The notes: generated by a model from the letters alone, not told the origin. Positions 10,512 to 21,859 are shown, numbered from the stretch's first letter. The stretch is 64,000 nucleotides of DNA from DYRB01 sp963845265 (GCA_963845265.1 CAWJRN010000006.1:1-64000), one strand, 5' to 3'. A program made the numbers and translations.

Positions 10512-10599
10512 CCAACGGTCATATCCCTTCAACGGCTTTCCCCTTGCAACCGGGGATTGCGCCGTTTGTTACTGCGGACAGGCGGTCTCGCAAACCTCG

Positions 10600-12330
10600 A
10601 TGTTGCTAAACCTGCCGTCCCCGGTCTGGGGCCCAATATCATGGTCGTTGGCGAAGATCAGCTTGGTGAAACTGCCGATGAAGTGCTGACCGACCGGAAT
10701 CGTGTAGTGCACGGTGCCGTTGACGGGGTCATAAGTCCGGTACGCCTGCACACCCCAGTCCTGGGTACCATAGACCTGGAAAGCGGTGGCCGGCGAGAGG
10801 GTCTCGTCGGTATCGAAGCCGATGGCATGGATCTCCCCTTGGGCGCCGCTCTCGAAGTCGAACTCCAGCACCGTATTGGCGGTCACCGTATAGTTCAGAG
10901 CCACCTGCTTCCAGGCGTTACCTACCATATGCAGGGCCGCACCGTTGTCCTCCACTGTCGTCGTCGCGGTGGCGCTATCCTGCGCGCCGGCATAGCCGAG
11001 CACCGGGAAACCCGCGGCGTTCACGACCAGGTCTACCGCACAGCCGTCGGTGTCCACGTCCACACCAGCTGGGGTCCCAGGACAGACATCAAGGGCGTCG
11101 CTCACGCCGTCTCCGTCGGAGTCAAGCAGCTGGCTGGCGGAACAGCCGTCGGGGTCCACGTCCTCACCCGTCGGGGTGCCCGGGCACAGGTCGGATGCGT
11201 CCAGTACGCCGTCGCTGTCGGCGTCCCCCGGCGTGACCGCCTCATAAACAATGATGTTGCTAAACCTGCCGTCCCCGGTCGGGGCCGCGACATCATGGTC
11301 GTTGGCGAAGATCAGCTTGGTGAAATTGCCGATGAAGTACTGACCGACCGGAATCGTGTAGTGCACGGTGCCGTTGACGGGGTCATAAGTCCGGTACGCC
11401 TGCACACCCCAGTCCTGGGTACCATAGACCTGGAAAGCGGTGGTCGGCGAGAGGGTCTCGTCGGTATCGAAGCCGATGGCATGGATCTCCCCTTGGGCGC
11501 CGCTCTCGAAGTCGAACTCCAGCACCGTATTGGCGGTCACCGTATAGTTCAGAGCCACCTGCTTCCAGGCGTTACCTACCATATGCAGGGCCGCACCGTT
11601 GTCCTCCACTGTCGTCGTCGCGGTGGCGCTATCCTGCGCGCCGGCATAGCCGAGCACCGGGTAACCCGCGGCGTTCACGACCAGGTCTACCGCACAGCCG
11701 TCGGTGTCCACGTCCACACCAGCTGGGGTCCCAGGACAGACATCAAGGGCGTCGCTCACGCCGTCTCCGTCGGAGTCAAGCAGCTGGCTGGCGGAACAGC
11801 CGTCGGGGTCCACCTGCTCACCCGTCGGGGTGCCCGGGCACAGGTCGGACGCGTCGACTACGCCGTCGCCGTCTGCGTCCCCCGGCGCACCCACCTCATG
11901 AACAATGATGTTGCTAAACCGGCCGTCCCCGGTCGGGATCGCGACATCATGGTCGTTGGCGAAGATCAGACGGGTGAAATCGCCGGTGAAGAACTGACCG
12001 ACCGGAATCGTGTAGTGCACGACGCCGCTGCCGGGATAGTTCCGGAACGCCTGCTCACCCCAGGACTGGGTACCGTAGACCTGGAAAGCGCGGTTCGGCG
12101 AGAGGGTCTCGTCGGTATCGAAGCCAATGGCATGGATCTCCCCTTGGGCGCCGCTCTCGAAGTCGAACTCCAGCACGGTATTGGCAGTCACCGTATAGTT
12201 CAGAGCCACCTGCTTCCAGGCGTTACCCACCATATGCAGCGCCGTACCACCGTTCTCTACGGTCGTGACCGCCACCCCATCCTGGGCGCCCCCGTACGGA
12301 ACGACCGTGTACGAGGCCCCGTTCACCGTG
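10600..12330 (-). repeat. Three tandem repeats with 654-bp period
   Basis: The motif TGTTGCTAAACC starts at 10601, 11255 and 11909, an exact 654-bp (218-codon) spacing. Each unit encodes one beta-sandwich-like domain plus two TSP3 calcium repeats; the unit nearest the protein N-terminus (11909-12330) is more diverged. Long runs are identical between the first two units, indicating recent duplication or gene conversion. Confidence 0.85.
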
Positions 12331-12869
12331 ATGGTGACGGTCGCCGGGGTGGCGGTGACAGAAATGCTCAGAGCCTTGCTGGTCGTTACAGACGGAGTGG
12401 CCGAATCCGTCACCTGAACCGTAAAGTTGGACGTGGCCGCTGCCGTGGGCGTCCCGCTGATCGCGCCAGTAGCAGCGTTCAAGGCCAGGCCGCTGGGCAG
12501 CGAGCCGCTCACAATGGACCAATTGTAAGGCCCGGTGCCACCGGTGGCCGCCAACGTCGCCGAGTAGGCCACGTTCACCGTGCCATTGGGCAACGAGGCT
12601 GTGGTGATGGAGAGCGGAGCGGCTTGCACCGTCAGTCCTGTGCTGCCGGAAACACTACTCAGCGTGGCCGAGATCGTCGTCGTCCCAGCGCTCACACCCG
12701 TCGCTAACCCACCTGGGCTGACGGTGGCCACGGCCGTGTTCAAGGAAGTCCAGGTCACCTGAGTGGTGAGGTTCTGCGTGGAGTTGTCCGAGTAGGTCCC
12801 TGTGGCCGTGAACTGCTGGGTCGCACCCGGGGCGATCGCTGGATTCGCCGGCGTCAACGCAATCGACGA

Positions 12870-14680
12870 AAGCGTCGGCGCAGCCCCAGCGTTGAACACC
12901 ACATCGACCCAGTAGTTGGCTGCATTCCAAGTCTGCGTTGGGAATGCACTGCTGGTACCGTAGGCAAACACGCCGTTCCCGCCCGATACCCCGTCGGCCA
13001 GGGCATGCAGCGGTGGGTTGTCTACCCCTGTAGTCGCGAAGTAGTTCAGGTCGGCGCTGTAGTGCCCCGCATCGGCGTGGTAAGACGCCACATACACCGT
13101 GTTTGCGGTAATCGCTACCGGGCTCGAGAACAACATCTGCTGCCAGCCCGAACCCGTCTCACCCGTGAAGGTGACCGTCGCCAGATTGGTGCCGGTGCTC
13201 GACCACAGGTTTCCGACGTGTGTCCCCGTGTTGGCGCTCGCTTTGTAGAAGCGAATGCCGGTGATGGTCCCCGCAACATCGGATCGGAACTTGACGCCCA
13301 GCTCCACGGAGCTATCCGCACCGCCGTCCACCAAACCCGGTACCGCGGTACTCGGCCATATGGTGACGGTCGTCGGGGTGGCGGTGACAGAAATGCTCAG
13401 CGCCTTGCTGCTCGTTGCAGCTGGAATAGCCGAATCAGTCACCTGAATCGTGAAGGTGGACGTAGTCGCTGCCGTGGGCGTCCCCGTGATCGCGCCAGTG
13501 GCAGCGTTCAAGGCCAGGCCGCTGGGCAGCGAGCCACTCACAATGGACCAATTGTAAGGCCCGGTGCCACCGGTGGCCGCCAACGTCGCCGAGTAGGCTG
13601 CGCCTACCGTCCCATTGGGCAATGACGCCGTGGTGATGGCGAGCGGAGCGGCTTGCACCGTCAGCCCTGTGCTCCCGGAAATACCACTCAGCGTCGCCGA
13701 GATCGTCGTCGTCCCGGCGCTCACACCCGTCGCCAACCCGCCGGTGCCGATGGTGGCGACCGCTGTGCTCGAGGAGGCCCAGGTCACCTGAGTGGTGAGG
13801 TTCTGCGTGGAACTGTCCGAGTACGTCCCTGTCGCCGTGAACTGCTGCGTCGCCCCGGTCAGGATCGTCGGATTCGCCGGCGTCACCGCAATCGACGAAA
13901 GCGTCGGCGCAGGTGGCGCGGCTTGCACCGTCAGACCTGTGTTCCCGGAAACACCGCTCAGCGTGGCCGAGATCGTCGTCGTCCCAGCGCTCACGCCCGT
14001 CGCCAACCCGCCTGTGCCGATGGTGGCAACCGCCGTGCTCGAGGAGACCCAAGCCACCTGACTGGTCAGGTTCTGTGTGGAGCTGTCCGAGTACGTCCCC
14101 GTCGCCGTGAACTGCTGCGTGGCCCCCGTGAGGATCGTGGCGCCCGTTGGGGTCACCGCAATCGACTGCAGCGTCGGCGCAGCCCCAGCGTTGAACACCA
14201 CATCGACCCAGTAGTTGGCTGCATTCCAAGTCTGCGTTGGGAATCCACTGCCAGTACCGTAGGCAAACACGCCGTTCCCGCCCGATACCCCGTCGGCCAG
14301 GGCATGCAGCGGTGGGTTGTCTACCCCTGTAGTCGCGAAGTAGTTCAGGTCGGCGCTGTAGTGCCCCGCGTCGGCGTGGTAAGACGCCACATACACCGTG
14401 TTGGCGGTAATCGCTACCGGGCTCGAGAACAACATCTGCTGCCAGCCCGAACCCGTCTCACCGGTGAAGGTGACCGTCGCCAGCTTGGTGCCGGTGCTCG
14501 ACCACAGGTTTCCGACGTGTGTCCCCGTGTTGGCGCTCGCTTTGTAGAACCGAATGCCGGTGATGGTCCCCGAAACATCGGATCGGAACTTGACGCCGAG
14601 CTCCACGGAGCTATCGGACCGCCGTCCACCAAACCCGGTACCGCGGTACTCGGCCAGATGGTGACGATCGGGGTTGCAGC
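12870..14680 (-). repeat. Two near-identical DUF4082 units within the giant gene
   Basis: Sequence at about 12880-13400 recurs at about 14180-14680 with only scattered differences (both contain TGGCTGCATTCCAAGTCTGC), separated by BIG2/He_PIG sequence. A third close copy is at 26755-27190 and diverged copies at 8640-9070 and 8019-8300. Confidence 0.8.
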
Positions 14681-16780
14681 GACAGTAAGGCTCAGCGCCT
14701 TGCTGTTCGTTGCAGCCGGAATGGCCGAATCAGTCACCTGAACCGTGAAGTTGGAGATGACCGCTGCCGTGGGCGTCCCGCTTGATCGCCCCAGTGGCAA
14801 GGTTCAACGTCAGCCCACTGGGCAGCGAGCCGCTCACAATGGACCAATTGTAAGGCCCGGTGCCACCGGTCGCCGCCAACGTCGCCGCGTAGGCTACGCC
14901 TACCGTGCCATTGGGCAACGACGCTGTGGTGATGGAGAGCGGAGCTGCTTGCACCGTAACGGTGACACCGAGAACGGGCATCTCGAGGTTGCCGCTGTCA
15001 TCCACCGCTCGGCTTTGAATCGTGGCCGCACCCGATATGGTCGGAGTCCATACGTAACTCCAATCCGTCAGACCTGTTGCCCGGTGCCAGGTTACCCCTT
15101 CATCTACAGAGACATCGACACCAGCCACCACACCCCCTCCGATGTCGTCCGCCGTTCCATTGATCGTGATGGGGATCCCATAACTCAAGCTCGAGCCAAT
15201 CGCTGGCGAAGCGATGTTTGAAGCCGGCGGGGTCATATCGGTCGATGCGGTTGCCGAAACCAAGCCGAGTTGTAGGCTGTTGGGTTGCACCCCCATGTCA
15301 GCGAACAAGTTGACGGTTGCTTGTTGGATGCGGAGATCCGGCCCGTCGTTCTGGGGCCCCGGCATTGTTGTCATGACTGCCGTCGAGCCCCCAAGACCAT
15401 TGAACAGTCCCAGCGCCGAATACCAACGCCCCACTATCATGTCGGTAAAGCGTCAAGGCGTGTGTGGCAGGACCCGGCGCATAGGTTGAACCATAGTCCA
15501 CGAGAACACCACTGACGATAGCGCTGGTCGACGATAGCCGGAACAGTCCAGGCGGCCGGTAACCATTGTCCAGATCCTCATCCCACTCGAACCCCAAGAT
15601 CGAACTACCCAGCGTCACCGGGGGATCAAACTCGCTCATGTTCTCCAGTCCGGTGTCCCGCCAGAAGCGCATTTTGCCGTACTCGGGACCAACCGTGAGA
15701 TCGTTGAACTGGATTCCATTGACCATGAATATCTGTCCGGTCAAGGCATTTTCCGGACGCCCCCCATCCGCAGGCGGGCTGAAGCGGGGGTCCCGCCACG
15801 TGCCCGTCCAGGTCGGTGGATCTAAGGGGTCAATGGGTATGTTGGCATGGGTCTCCTTGTAACAAACCAAGGTCCGGTGTGGCGTATTCTGGCCATCGAT
15901 ACTGCCTTCCCATCGCGTCTTCCAGAACACCTCGTTGCCGCTGAAAAACGCCAGGCTTACTCCAGACGCCAAAGCAGTCTCGACACTCGCGCGCTCTCCC
16001 GCCGACCAGTATTCGTCATGGCCCACAGACAGAAACACCGCGTGAGTCTTAATCAACTCTCCGCGTCGATGGCTATCGACGCCTGTGAAGTAGCTTACGT
16101 CATATCCGTTGGCTTCCAACCAGCGGACCATCGGATACTCTGCGTTGAACGGATTGCTGACGCCGCTATAATAACTGCCCGATCGCCAAATGAACGGGCG
16201 ATTGTAACTGACCGCGTAAGCACGCCCGGCGGGTTGGCCGACATATAGGCTGTTTCCCCCGTAGTCGTTGTATGCCTGCCAAGTCGCGTCGGACGTCTTG
16301 ACAAGCAGATCCGATTCTCCCAAGTCGTCGCGGATGATGAAGACAATGTGGCTCGCACCGCCGGTGTCGTCCCGAACCGCTTTCGCGAAGTAAATGCCCG
16401 AGGTGGCGTCAGCCGGGACATCCCAAGATGCCGAAACTGACCAGTTGCCGCAATCAATAAGCCCGGTCGTTTGATCAGTCAGGCAGTTTGGTTGGTTCTG
16501 GGGTAACGCTACCGAGGGCAGCATTGTTGCGACCTTGCGCGCGCCCTGCCCGCCGTAGTACCCCATCCGATATATATCGATACGGTAACTCTCAGCGTCC
16601 GTGTCAATCTTGAAGTCGACTGTCTGCCCTCGATTCACACTGATGTCTGTAGCGAAACCCAGAATGCTCTCGTCCCCTAAACCCGAAACATCCCACTCAC
16701 TCGCGGGGTTCCCGAGCATGCAGTTCTCCGCGATGATGGCGTTGGCCGGGGTCGCGCAGGCATCATTTGCCGAGACGAGG

Positions 16781-18103
16781 TTACGCGCCAAATCGGCCGA
16801 AGCCGGTAGGGCGGAGGACACAGAATCGCCAGCTAGACTTGGGCTGGTCGTTCCGGTTATGGTTCCGGATAGCGAACTTTGTTCTGTCAAGTCCACTCAA
16901 ACTGACTCCAGAAAGTTGAAATGCCGTTAGCTCTATTCCGGTCGCTACGTCCCACACAATAACCCGGCCGTCCCGGGCGACACTGGCCAGCGTCTGTTGA
17001 CCGAAACGGTCTGTACCGAACGCGACATCAGCAATCAAATCGCTGTGGCCTACCAATACCTGCCTGAGATTGCTCCAAGGCACGTCCCAGAGGCGGACCC
17101 TGAAGTCTTGAGCTATAGTGGCGAGGATCTCCCCATCAGGGCTCATCAGGAGCCCGGTGAGGGCCGCGCCACTGCCGTCCGAAAGTGTCGAGTGGATCTC
17201 TCCGCTATCCACATCCCAGAGTCTGAGCAGTGAATCCTCGCTTACGCTGGCCAGGATCACCCCATCGGGGCTGAAGGCGATTCCAGTGACGGGGCCTTGA
17301 TGACCTTCGAGAATGTGTTTTACAGAGCCGCCTTTCCAATCGAATAGCACGACCCGGCCGTCTTCCGTTATACTGGCTAAGATGCCACCAATACGGCTGA
17401 AGACTAGATCAGTTACGGGCAATCCCGCGCCGACCGACAGGGTTGAACGTACCTTCCCGCTTTTCACATCCCACAAGGTGATGTCACCGTCCCTGTTCCC
17501 GCCCGCGAGAACTGCTCCATCGGGGCTGAAGGCTAGCCTGGTAGTAACTCGCTGCTGGCCGGCACTTAGAACCGATATAAGCGAGCCGGCTTGCGCGCCC
17601 CATAGCTTCATGGTCGCGTCCTCAGCCACGCTTGCCACTGAGCGACCGTCGGGGCTAAACAACACATCTATGACTGCCGCGCCAGTCTCGTTGCCCAGGG
17701 TCCAGCGCAATTCCCCGGAAGCTACATCCCATAAACGTATTTTGCCCTGCCGAGTGCCACTGGCTAGCATTTTGCCATTCGGACTGAAGACAAGGCCCGT
17801 CACCCCACCATCGGAGAACGCGGTGAGGAACCTACTTCGGCCGGATGCGATGTCCGAAAGCGTGATTTGGTCCGCCTGACCCTGCCTCACGGTGGCGATC
17901 AGTCCGCCGTCTGGACGGAAGGCGAAAACATCGAATCCTGAAGCGGCTGCCTCCGGAGCACCCGAAGGCAATGTGCTTACTGTGGGAGAAGCAAGCGCGT
18001 CTGCCGACATCGAAGCGTTTAGGCCTCCACACACCAGCACCAGCGCGATGGCTGCAACTAGTGCGAAGGAAGTTCGCCAAACAATAGAACCGAGATTAGT
18101 CAT
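16781..18103 (-). CDS. Exported WD40 beta-propeller protein
   Basis: I choose ATG at 18103, preceded by CGGAG; the open frame extends upstream but without homology. A signal peptide (TSFALVAAIALVLVCGGLNA) leads into about eight WD40 blades, recognisable by repeated FSPDG and LWDV motifs (GLVFSPNGKMLASGTRQGKI, IAFSPDGVILASVSEDSLLR). The last blade ends DGRVIVWDVATGIELTAFQL. The frame then overlaps the start of the dimethylformamidase-like gene by 116 bp in a different frame. That overlap and the lack of a signal peptide on the downstream gene suggest one ancestral fused protein split by a frameshift. It probably acts as an extracytoplasmic scaffold; partners are unknown. Confidence 0.7.
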   Translation of the reverse strand: MTNLGSIVWRTSFALVAAIALVLVCGGLNASMSADALASPTVSTLPSGAPEAAASGFDVFAFRPDGGLIATVRQGQADQITLSDIASGRSRFLTAFSDGGVTGLVFSPNGKMLASGTRQGKIRLWDVASGELRWTLGNETGAAVIDVLFSPDGRSVASVAEDATMKLWGAQAGSLISVLSAGQQRVTTRLAFSPDGAVLAGGNRDGDITLWDVKSGKVRSTLSVGAGLPVTDLVFSRIGGILASITEDGRVVLFDWKGGSVKHILEGHQGPVTGIAFSPDGVILASVSEDSLLRLWDVDSGEIHSTLSDGSGAALTGLLMSPDGEILATIAQDFRVRLWDVPWSNLRQVLVGHSDLIADVAFGTDRFGQQTLASVARDGRVIVWDVATGIELTAFQLSGVSLSGLDRTKFAIRNHNRNDQPKSSWRFCVLRPTGFGRFGA

Positions 18104-18277
18104 CACGTACTCCGTGTAACGATCTGCTGGGCGCGAATTCTCACGACTTCGGACAGGCAAGGGTTGATTTCTCGTGTGCCGGGAGGCTGGCCGATTTGAG
18201 GTTGGCGTACCAATATAGTGGGCACGAGGTCTGCCAAGAACCCTACGTCGGCGCTGCATGCCATCTCAGTCACCGTC

Positions 18278-18818
18278 TCACTTGGACCCAAAAGGACCAC
18301 ACTGCCGCCCGTTTCTTTTTGGGGGTCCCAACTCCGATCTCGACGTCCTCCACAATTTCAGCGACCGAGTCCCCTCGAGGGCTAAAAGGGGATGCGCTTG
18401 ACGGTGTAGCTTAAGGTACGCGTGGGTGAGCGTAATCCCGGTGACGCCGGTCACATCCCATAGGGTGACGACGTTCTCCTCAGCGCTCCGCCAAGGCAGC
18501 GCCATCAGGGCTGAAGGCTAGCGCCGCGGCTGCACCGAGGCCGTCGACAAGCGTGGCGAGCTCCCGGCCGGACTCCAGGTCCAGCACCGTGATCCACCCG
18601 TCAGGGGCGGCGCTTGCGAGCTTAGTGCCGTCCCGGCTAAAGACTGGCCGAATCTCCTGGGGGGCGGGCGCGCTGGAAATCGCCGACTGTCCCTCGGCGG
18701 CAGCAAAGCCCAACCCAAGAGGGGCAACAAGGGACAACAGCAGAAGTGCAGCTAACCGGTTGAGGGAAAAGAGCTTTGACGCTCTGGCTGTATCGTCCAC
18801 TCGGTGATCACACCGCAA
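18278..18818 (-). pseudogene. Second exported WD40 protein, degraded
   Basis: ATG at 18818; a signal-peptide-like segment (LNRLAALLLLSLVAPLGLG) then WD40 blades: PVFSRDGTKLASAAPDGWIT, LDLESGRELATLVDG and AALAFSPDGAALAE. The frame shifts near 18485 and continues with ENVVTLWDVTGVTGITLTHA. It lies directly upstream of the first WD40 gene and is probably its degraded paralogue, reduced to about three blades. Confidence 0.65.
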
Positions 18819-19237
18819 ATTTTGATAAGCAATTATTATGCCAGATAAGCACGTTGAATCCCTCCAGCAGCGCCCGCTGTGAGAACTGCCTCACAATATT
18901 AGCATGTCACTTCGGGCATTTCTCCTGCTGAAGGAACTAACCGATTCTAAGGAGTCGCTGGCTGGCCTTTGGCGGCCGAGGACGTCGATTTCCAGGGTGC
19001 CAAGCTCCTGGAGATGAAGAGCTGCATCGTGTATTAGTGGCGTATTGGTAGCCGCCAAACCCGCAAAAAGATGGTGAAATCCTGGACGCAATAGGCGTTC
19101 GGTGCGGCCATAGGGCATCAAGGGTCGGCCGCGTAAACAAGTTTCCTGGGGATGAAACATCACAGGAAGACTTCATGAGGCTCTATTGCCGTTCGTTGCC
19201 AGAGGATCACCGGCGGCATTAAGCGGCAGTCGAGGTG
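18819..19237. other. Intergenic stretch without a supportable gene
   Basis: A 90-codon minus-strand frame (19163-18891, starting MMFHPQETCLRG) exists but has no recognisable motif or clear ribosome-binding site. The stretch probably contains the minus-strand promoter of the WD40 genes and mobile-element debris. Confidence 0.35.
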
Positions 19238-19375
19238 CTGAAGATCGGTTCTTGTGGTATCGCCTACGTCCCGCGTATCTTGCGGGAATCTTCGGCATGA
19301 GTCGGCACACCATTTACACCGGGATTCGCGAGTTGGACGCGACGGGTAACGGCGATCCCGAAAACCCGCAGCGCC
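19238..19375 (+). pseudogene. Transposase helix-turn-helix fragment (possibly ISAzo13-like)
   Basis: A short open stretch reads FGMSRHTIYTGIREL followed by GDPENPQRP, resembling the GISRxTIRRGIREL helix-turn-helix of ISAzo13-type transposases. Nothing else of the gene is present; it abuts the IS110 fragment. Confidence 0.35.
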
Positions 19376-19385
19376 CCAAGTGGTC

Positions 19386-20046
19386 TATTGCAAGCGCCTG
19401 CCAAAACGATGCGACGGCGGTCCTGGAGGCCATGGCGCCCCACCGGGAGGCCATGGTGAGGCTGGTGGTGGAACTGGTACCAGGTGGTGGACGCCCTGAT
19501 GGAGGCCGGTTACCGGGTCCACTTGGCCAACACGGTGGCCATCGAGCAATACAGTGGGCTGAAGTACAGCGACGACGAATCGGACGCGCGTCGGTTGGCG
19601 CAACTGCTGCGCCGCCAGGGGATGCTGCCCGAGGGCTACGTCTACCCCAAGGGCCAGCGCGCGGTGCGCGACCTAGTGCGGCGGCGCAGTCGTCTGGTCC
19701 AACAGCACACCGCCAACCTGCTGGCGGTGCAGGACCTGTTCGCTCGCAACCGTGGCCAGTCGCTCAGCGCCAACGCGGCCAAGCGGCTCACGCCTGAGCG
19801 AGTCAGCGAGTTGCTGCCCGACCCCAACCAAGCGCTGGCGGTGCAGACCACCCTCCTGGCCATGCGTGCCCTGGAGGGGAGCATCGAACTGCTGGAGGAG
19901 CACATGCGCAAGCAGGTCAAGTTTCGCCCAGCCTACCGCCTCCCGCTCAGCGCCAGTGGCATCGGCACCGTGTTGGGGCTGACCGTCATGCAGGAAACCA
20001 GCGAGATCTGGCCCTTCGCCCACGTCGGCAACACGGGATATAGACG
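19386..20046 (+). pseudogene. IS110 family transposase, 3'-truncated and frameshifted
   Basis: After a scrambled start (LYCKRLP region, frame changes near 19400-19480), the frame VDALMEAGYRVHLANTVAIE, LKYSDDESDARRLAQLLRRQ and DLVRRRSRLVQQHTANLLAV gives the IS110 RuvC-like half with the DDxDA motif. The transposase_20 domain begins (ASGIGTVLGLTVMQETSEIW) and is cut at FAHVGN near 20035, where unrelated sequence takes over. It is a different subgroup from the copy at 3043-4256. Confidence 0.75.
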
Positions 20047-20267
20047 CGGGGTGAATCGCTGATGCGGTGATCGCTGAAGTGCCCATGCAGAGAAAGTGAG
20101 TGAAATGAGCCGAAGATACCTGTTGACTGACGAGCGCGGACTCTTCGAGGACCTGTGTTAGCGGCTGAGTCGGTAAAACCGCAGAAAACTGGCGAACTCC
20201 CCAGCGTAAGAAGTGCCCCCCCGCGGCGAGTGCGTGGGCCCGCCGTGGGAGGGCGGTGCGGTATGGT

Positions 20268-20466
20268 TCAGAAAGGCAAGGGATCGTCGGGGGCAAAGAG
20301 GTCGGGTTGGGAGTGGTCGTGTAGGGTGATGCGGTCGCGGGCACAGAGTTCATGGATGCGCGGGCCGTAGCGTGCCCAGATGTTGGTCGAGGAGGTCGTC
20401 GATGAACTCGTATACGGCCAGGGCCTCTTCTGGGGACCAATAGTCGGGGATCTGCGGTGTGGTCAT
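20268..20466 (-). pseudogene. Small conserved hypothetical protein, frameshifted
   Basis: ATG at 20466 gives MTTPQIPDYWSPEEALAVYE and FIDDLLDQ. After a one-base change near 20390 the frame continues IWARYGPRIHELCARDRITL and QPDLFAPDDPLPF to a stop at 20268. The repaired product would be about 65 residues. It lies just downstream of the IstB fragment on the same strand. Function unknown. Confidence 0.5.
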
Positions 20467-20484
20467 GGATGCACTCCGGAGGGG

Positions 20485-20977
20485 CTAGGGTTGGGTATCG
20501 GCAAGTTTCTTGGGACGGGTTGCGGCGCGAGCCTTGAGGCGCTGCTCGCTGCGCTCCTTGGCCTCCTTGAGGCGGTAGGACTCGCCCTGGATAGCGATGA
20601 TCTCGGCGTGGTGGACGATGCGGTCGACCAGGGAGACGACGCAGGCGGCGTTGGGGAAGACCTCGCCCCATTCGGCAAAGGGGCGGTTGGTGGTGATGAG
20701 GGTGGACTTGGCCTCGTAGCGGCGCGAGACGATCTCGAAGAGCAGGTCGGCGTGGCGGTTGGAGTAGGAGAGGTAGCCGACCTCGTCGACGACCAACAGG
20801 CGTGGGCGGGCGTAGACACTCAGGCGGTGGCGCAGGGCGTTGTCGCCGTCGGCGCCGGCCAGCTCGTTGAGCATGTGACCGGCGCTGGTGAACAGCACGG
20901 TGTGACCGGGGAGCACCGCCTGGTGGGCGATATTGCGGGCGATCATGGTCTTGCCCACGCCATTGGGACCGAGGCGA
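20485..20977 (-). pseudogene. istB: IstB-like ATPase, 5'-truncated (IS21 helper)
   Basis: AAA+ helper ATPase of IS21-type elements. Walker A is GPNGVGKT, Walker B is PRLLVVDEVGYL, followed by sensor-like STLITTNRPFAEWGEVF and the C-terminal IHHAEIIAIQGESYRLKEAK. The N-terminal 90 or so residues are missing: the frame upstream of GPNGVGKT belongs to an IS1380 transposase. No IstA is present. The nucleotide-binding half is intact but the deletion fusion makes function unlikely. Confidence 0.75.
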
Positions 20978-21310
20978 TCCTGCCCAGTGGGATCCGCCTT
21001 GCCGACCACCACAGCCAGCAGCGCATCCCGGCGCAGGCGATTATGGTCGTTGAGGTCCTCGTCACCCAGCACAAGCAAGCCCAAACACCCATTGCGCTAC
21101 AAGCTCCCGAACCCTGTGCTCGAAGGCTTCCGGATCGCGGTGATCGACAAACTGCACGGCCAGTCGCGCGACAATCCCCGTCCTGGCCCCGACCTTGCCC
21201 AGCAACAACCCGCCGCCGTCGGAGCGGATGTTGCCCCCCTCGCATTTGCCCACCAGGGCGCGCCGGCCTAGGGCGTGAAATGCCAGATGCTCGGCGTTAT
21301 ACTCGGCCAT
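20978..21310 (-). pseudogene. IS1380 family transposase N-terminal fragment
   Basis: ATG at 21310. The frame AEHLAFHALGRRALVGKCEG and SDGGGLLLGKVGARTGIVAR, then FVDHRDPEAFEHRVRELVAQ, is the N-terminus of IS1380 transposases. A shift near 21080 leads to GDEDLNDHNRLRRDALLAVV and GKADPTGQDR, where the gene is cut and joined to IstB. Catalytic residues downstream are lost. Confidence 0.75.
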
Positions 21311-21431
21311 CGAAAAGTCGCCCTCTTGTTGGGTCATAACCGATTGATCGCACAACCGTTATGCCAGAGGGAATGGTCTTTTTTTCAACCCCTAGGTGAG
21401 TTATCCGTGCTAAATCGTTGGTGAGATCAGC

Positions 21432-21859
21432 TATGAAACGAAGGACATTTCTCGTATTTGCTGCTTTGGCAGGAACGACAGTTTCTGCGCCGCAATTATA
21501 TCGAAAGTGCCGCGATCTCTTATCGGGTAATGCAGCGCTATATCCGAGTGTTTTGTCTCACATCTGCTCTGATGAGATGTTAAGACAAATTGGCACTTCT
21601 TACAGGGCTTTATTTCCGCAAGAAAGTTCAGAAGGACGATTACGAGCATTGCTTCTTCCAGGCAACGCAATTCAAGAAGCACTCCCCCCATCCCCCTTCA
21701 GTTGCTGATGGACCCGATCGAGAAGTCCAGAAAGATTTTTGCGACAAGAAGACAGTTATTGTTAATGGATGGGTTCTGTCAGTCACTGAAACACGCCAAT
21801 GCGCGCTTCTTTCATTAAACACAGTTACTACCGCAAAGGACGTATACGATGTACACTGA
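21432..21859 (+). pseudogene. Tat-signal small subunit for a GMC oxidoreductase, frameshifted
   Basis: ATG at 21432 gives a twin-arginine leader (KRRTFLVFAALAGTTVSAP) and an upstream frame LRQIGTSYRALFPQESSEGR. A change in the C-rich run at about 21683-21700 moves the frame to REVQKDFCDKKTVIVNGWVL and SVTETRQCALLSL. The stop at 21859 overlaps the next ATG by 11 bp, so translation was coupled. The layout resembles gluconate 2-dehydrogenase-type complexes, in which a Tat-exported small subunit carries the flavoprotein to the periplasm; that role is inferred. Base composition is AT-rich, unlike the flanks. Confidence 0.65.

Larger units (their letters stand above)
10569..16896 (-). pseudogene. 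Giant secreted mosaic protein (dimethylformamidase-like, DUF4082, Ig, TSP3), frameshifted
   Basis: About 2,100 codons in three frame segments. Segment one (16896-15298) matches the N,N-dimethylformamidase beta-subunit-like domain: YRIDIYRMGYYGGQGARKVA, HAVFLSVGHDEYWSAGERAS, FFSGNEVFWKTRWEGSIDGQ, VFGAGTVQWSWGLDGSHD. Segment two (15440-14730) gives NLFADMGVQP, an Ig-like domain and a He_PIG domain. Segment three (14606-10569) has DUF4082, two BIG2, He_PIG, DUF4082, BIG2, He_PIG, then three copies of a beta-sandwich-like domain (VGNAWKQVALNYTVTANTVL) alternating with thrombospondin type 3 Ca-binding repeats (DADGDGVVDASDLCPGTP). Single-base changes near 15355 (GGGGCCCC), 14780 and 14613 break it; comparison with the second DUF4082 copy shows which bases are involved. 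An extracellular matrix or adhesin role is inferred. Confidence 0.75.

Noticed and set aside
10600..12330. Regularly spaced repeats considered as a CRISPR array
   Set aside because: The unit is 654 bp, codes for protein domains and has no short repeat/spacer structure or cas genes.
10557..12707. A 716-codon plus-strand open frame
   Set aside because: It is antisense to the TSP3/beta-sandwich repeats and mirrors their 654-bp periodicity; no signal, motif or ribosome-binding site.
18891..19163. A 90-codon minus-strand frame
   Set aside because: No recognisable domain and no good start signal; left as uncertain intergenic.
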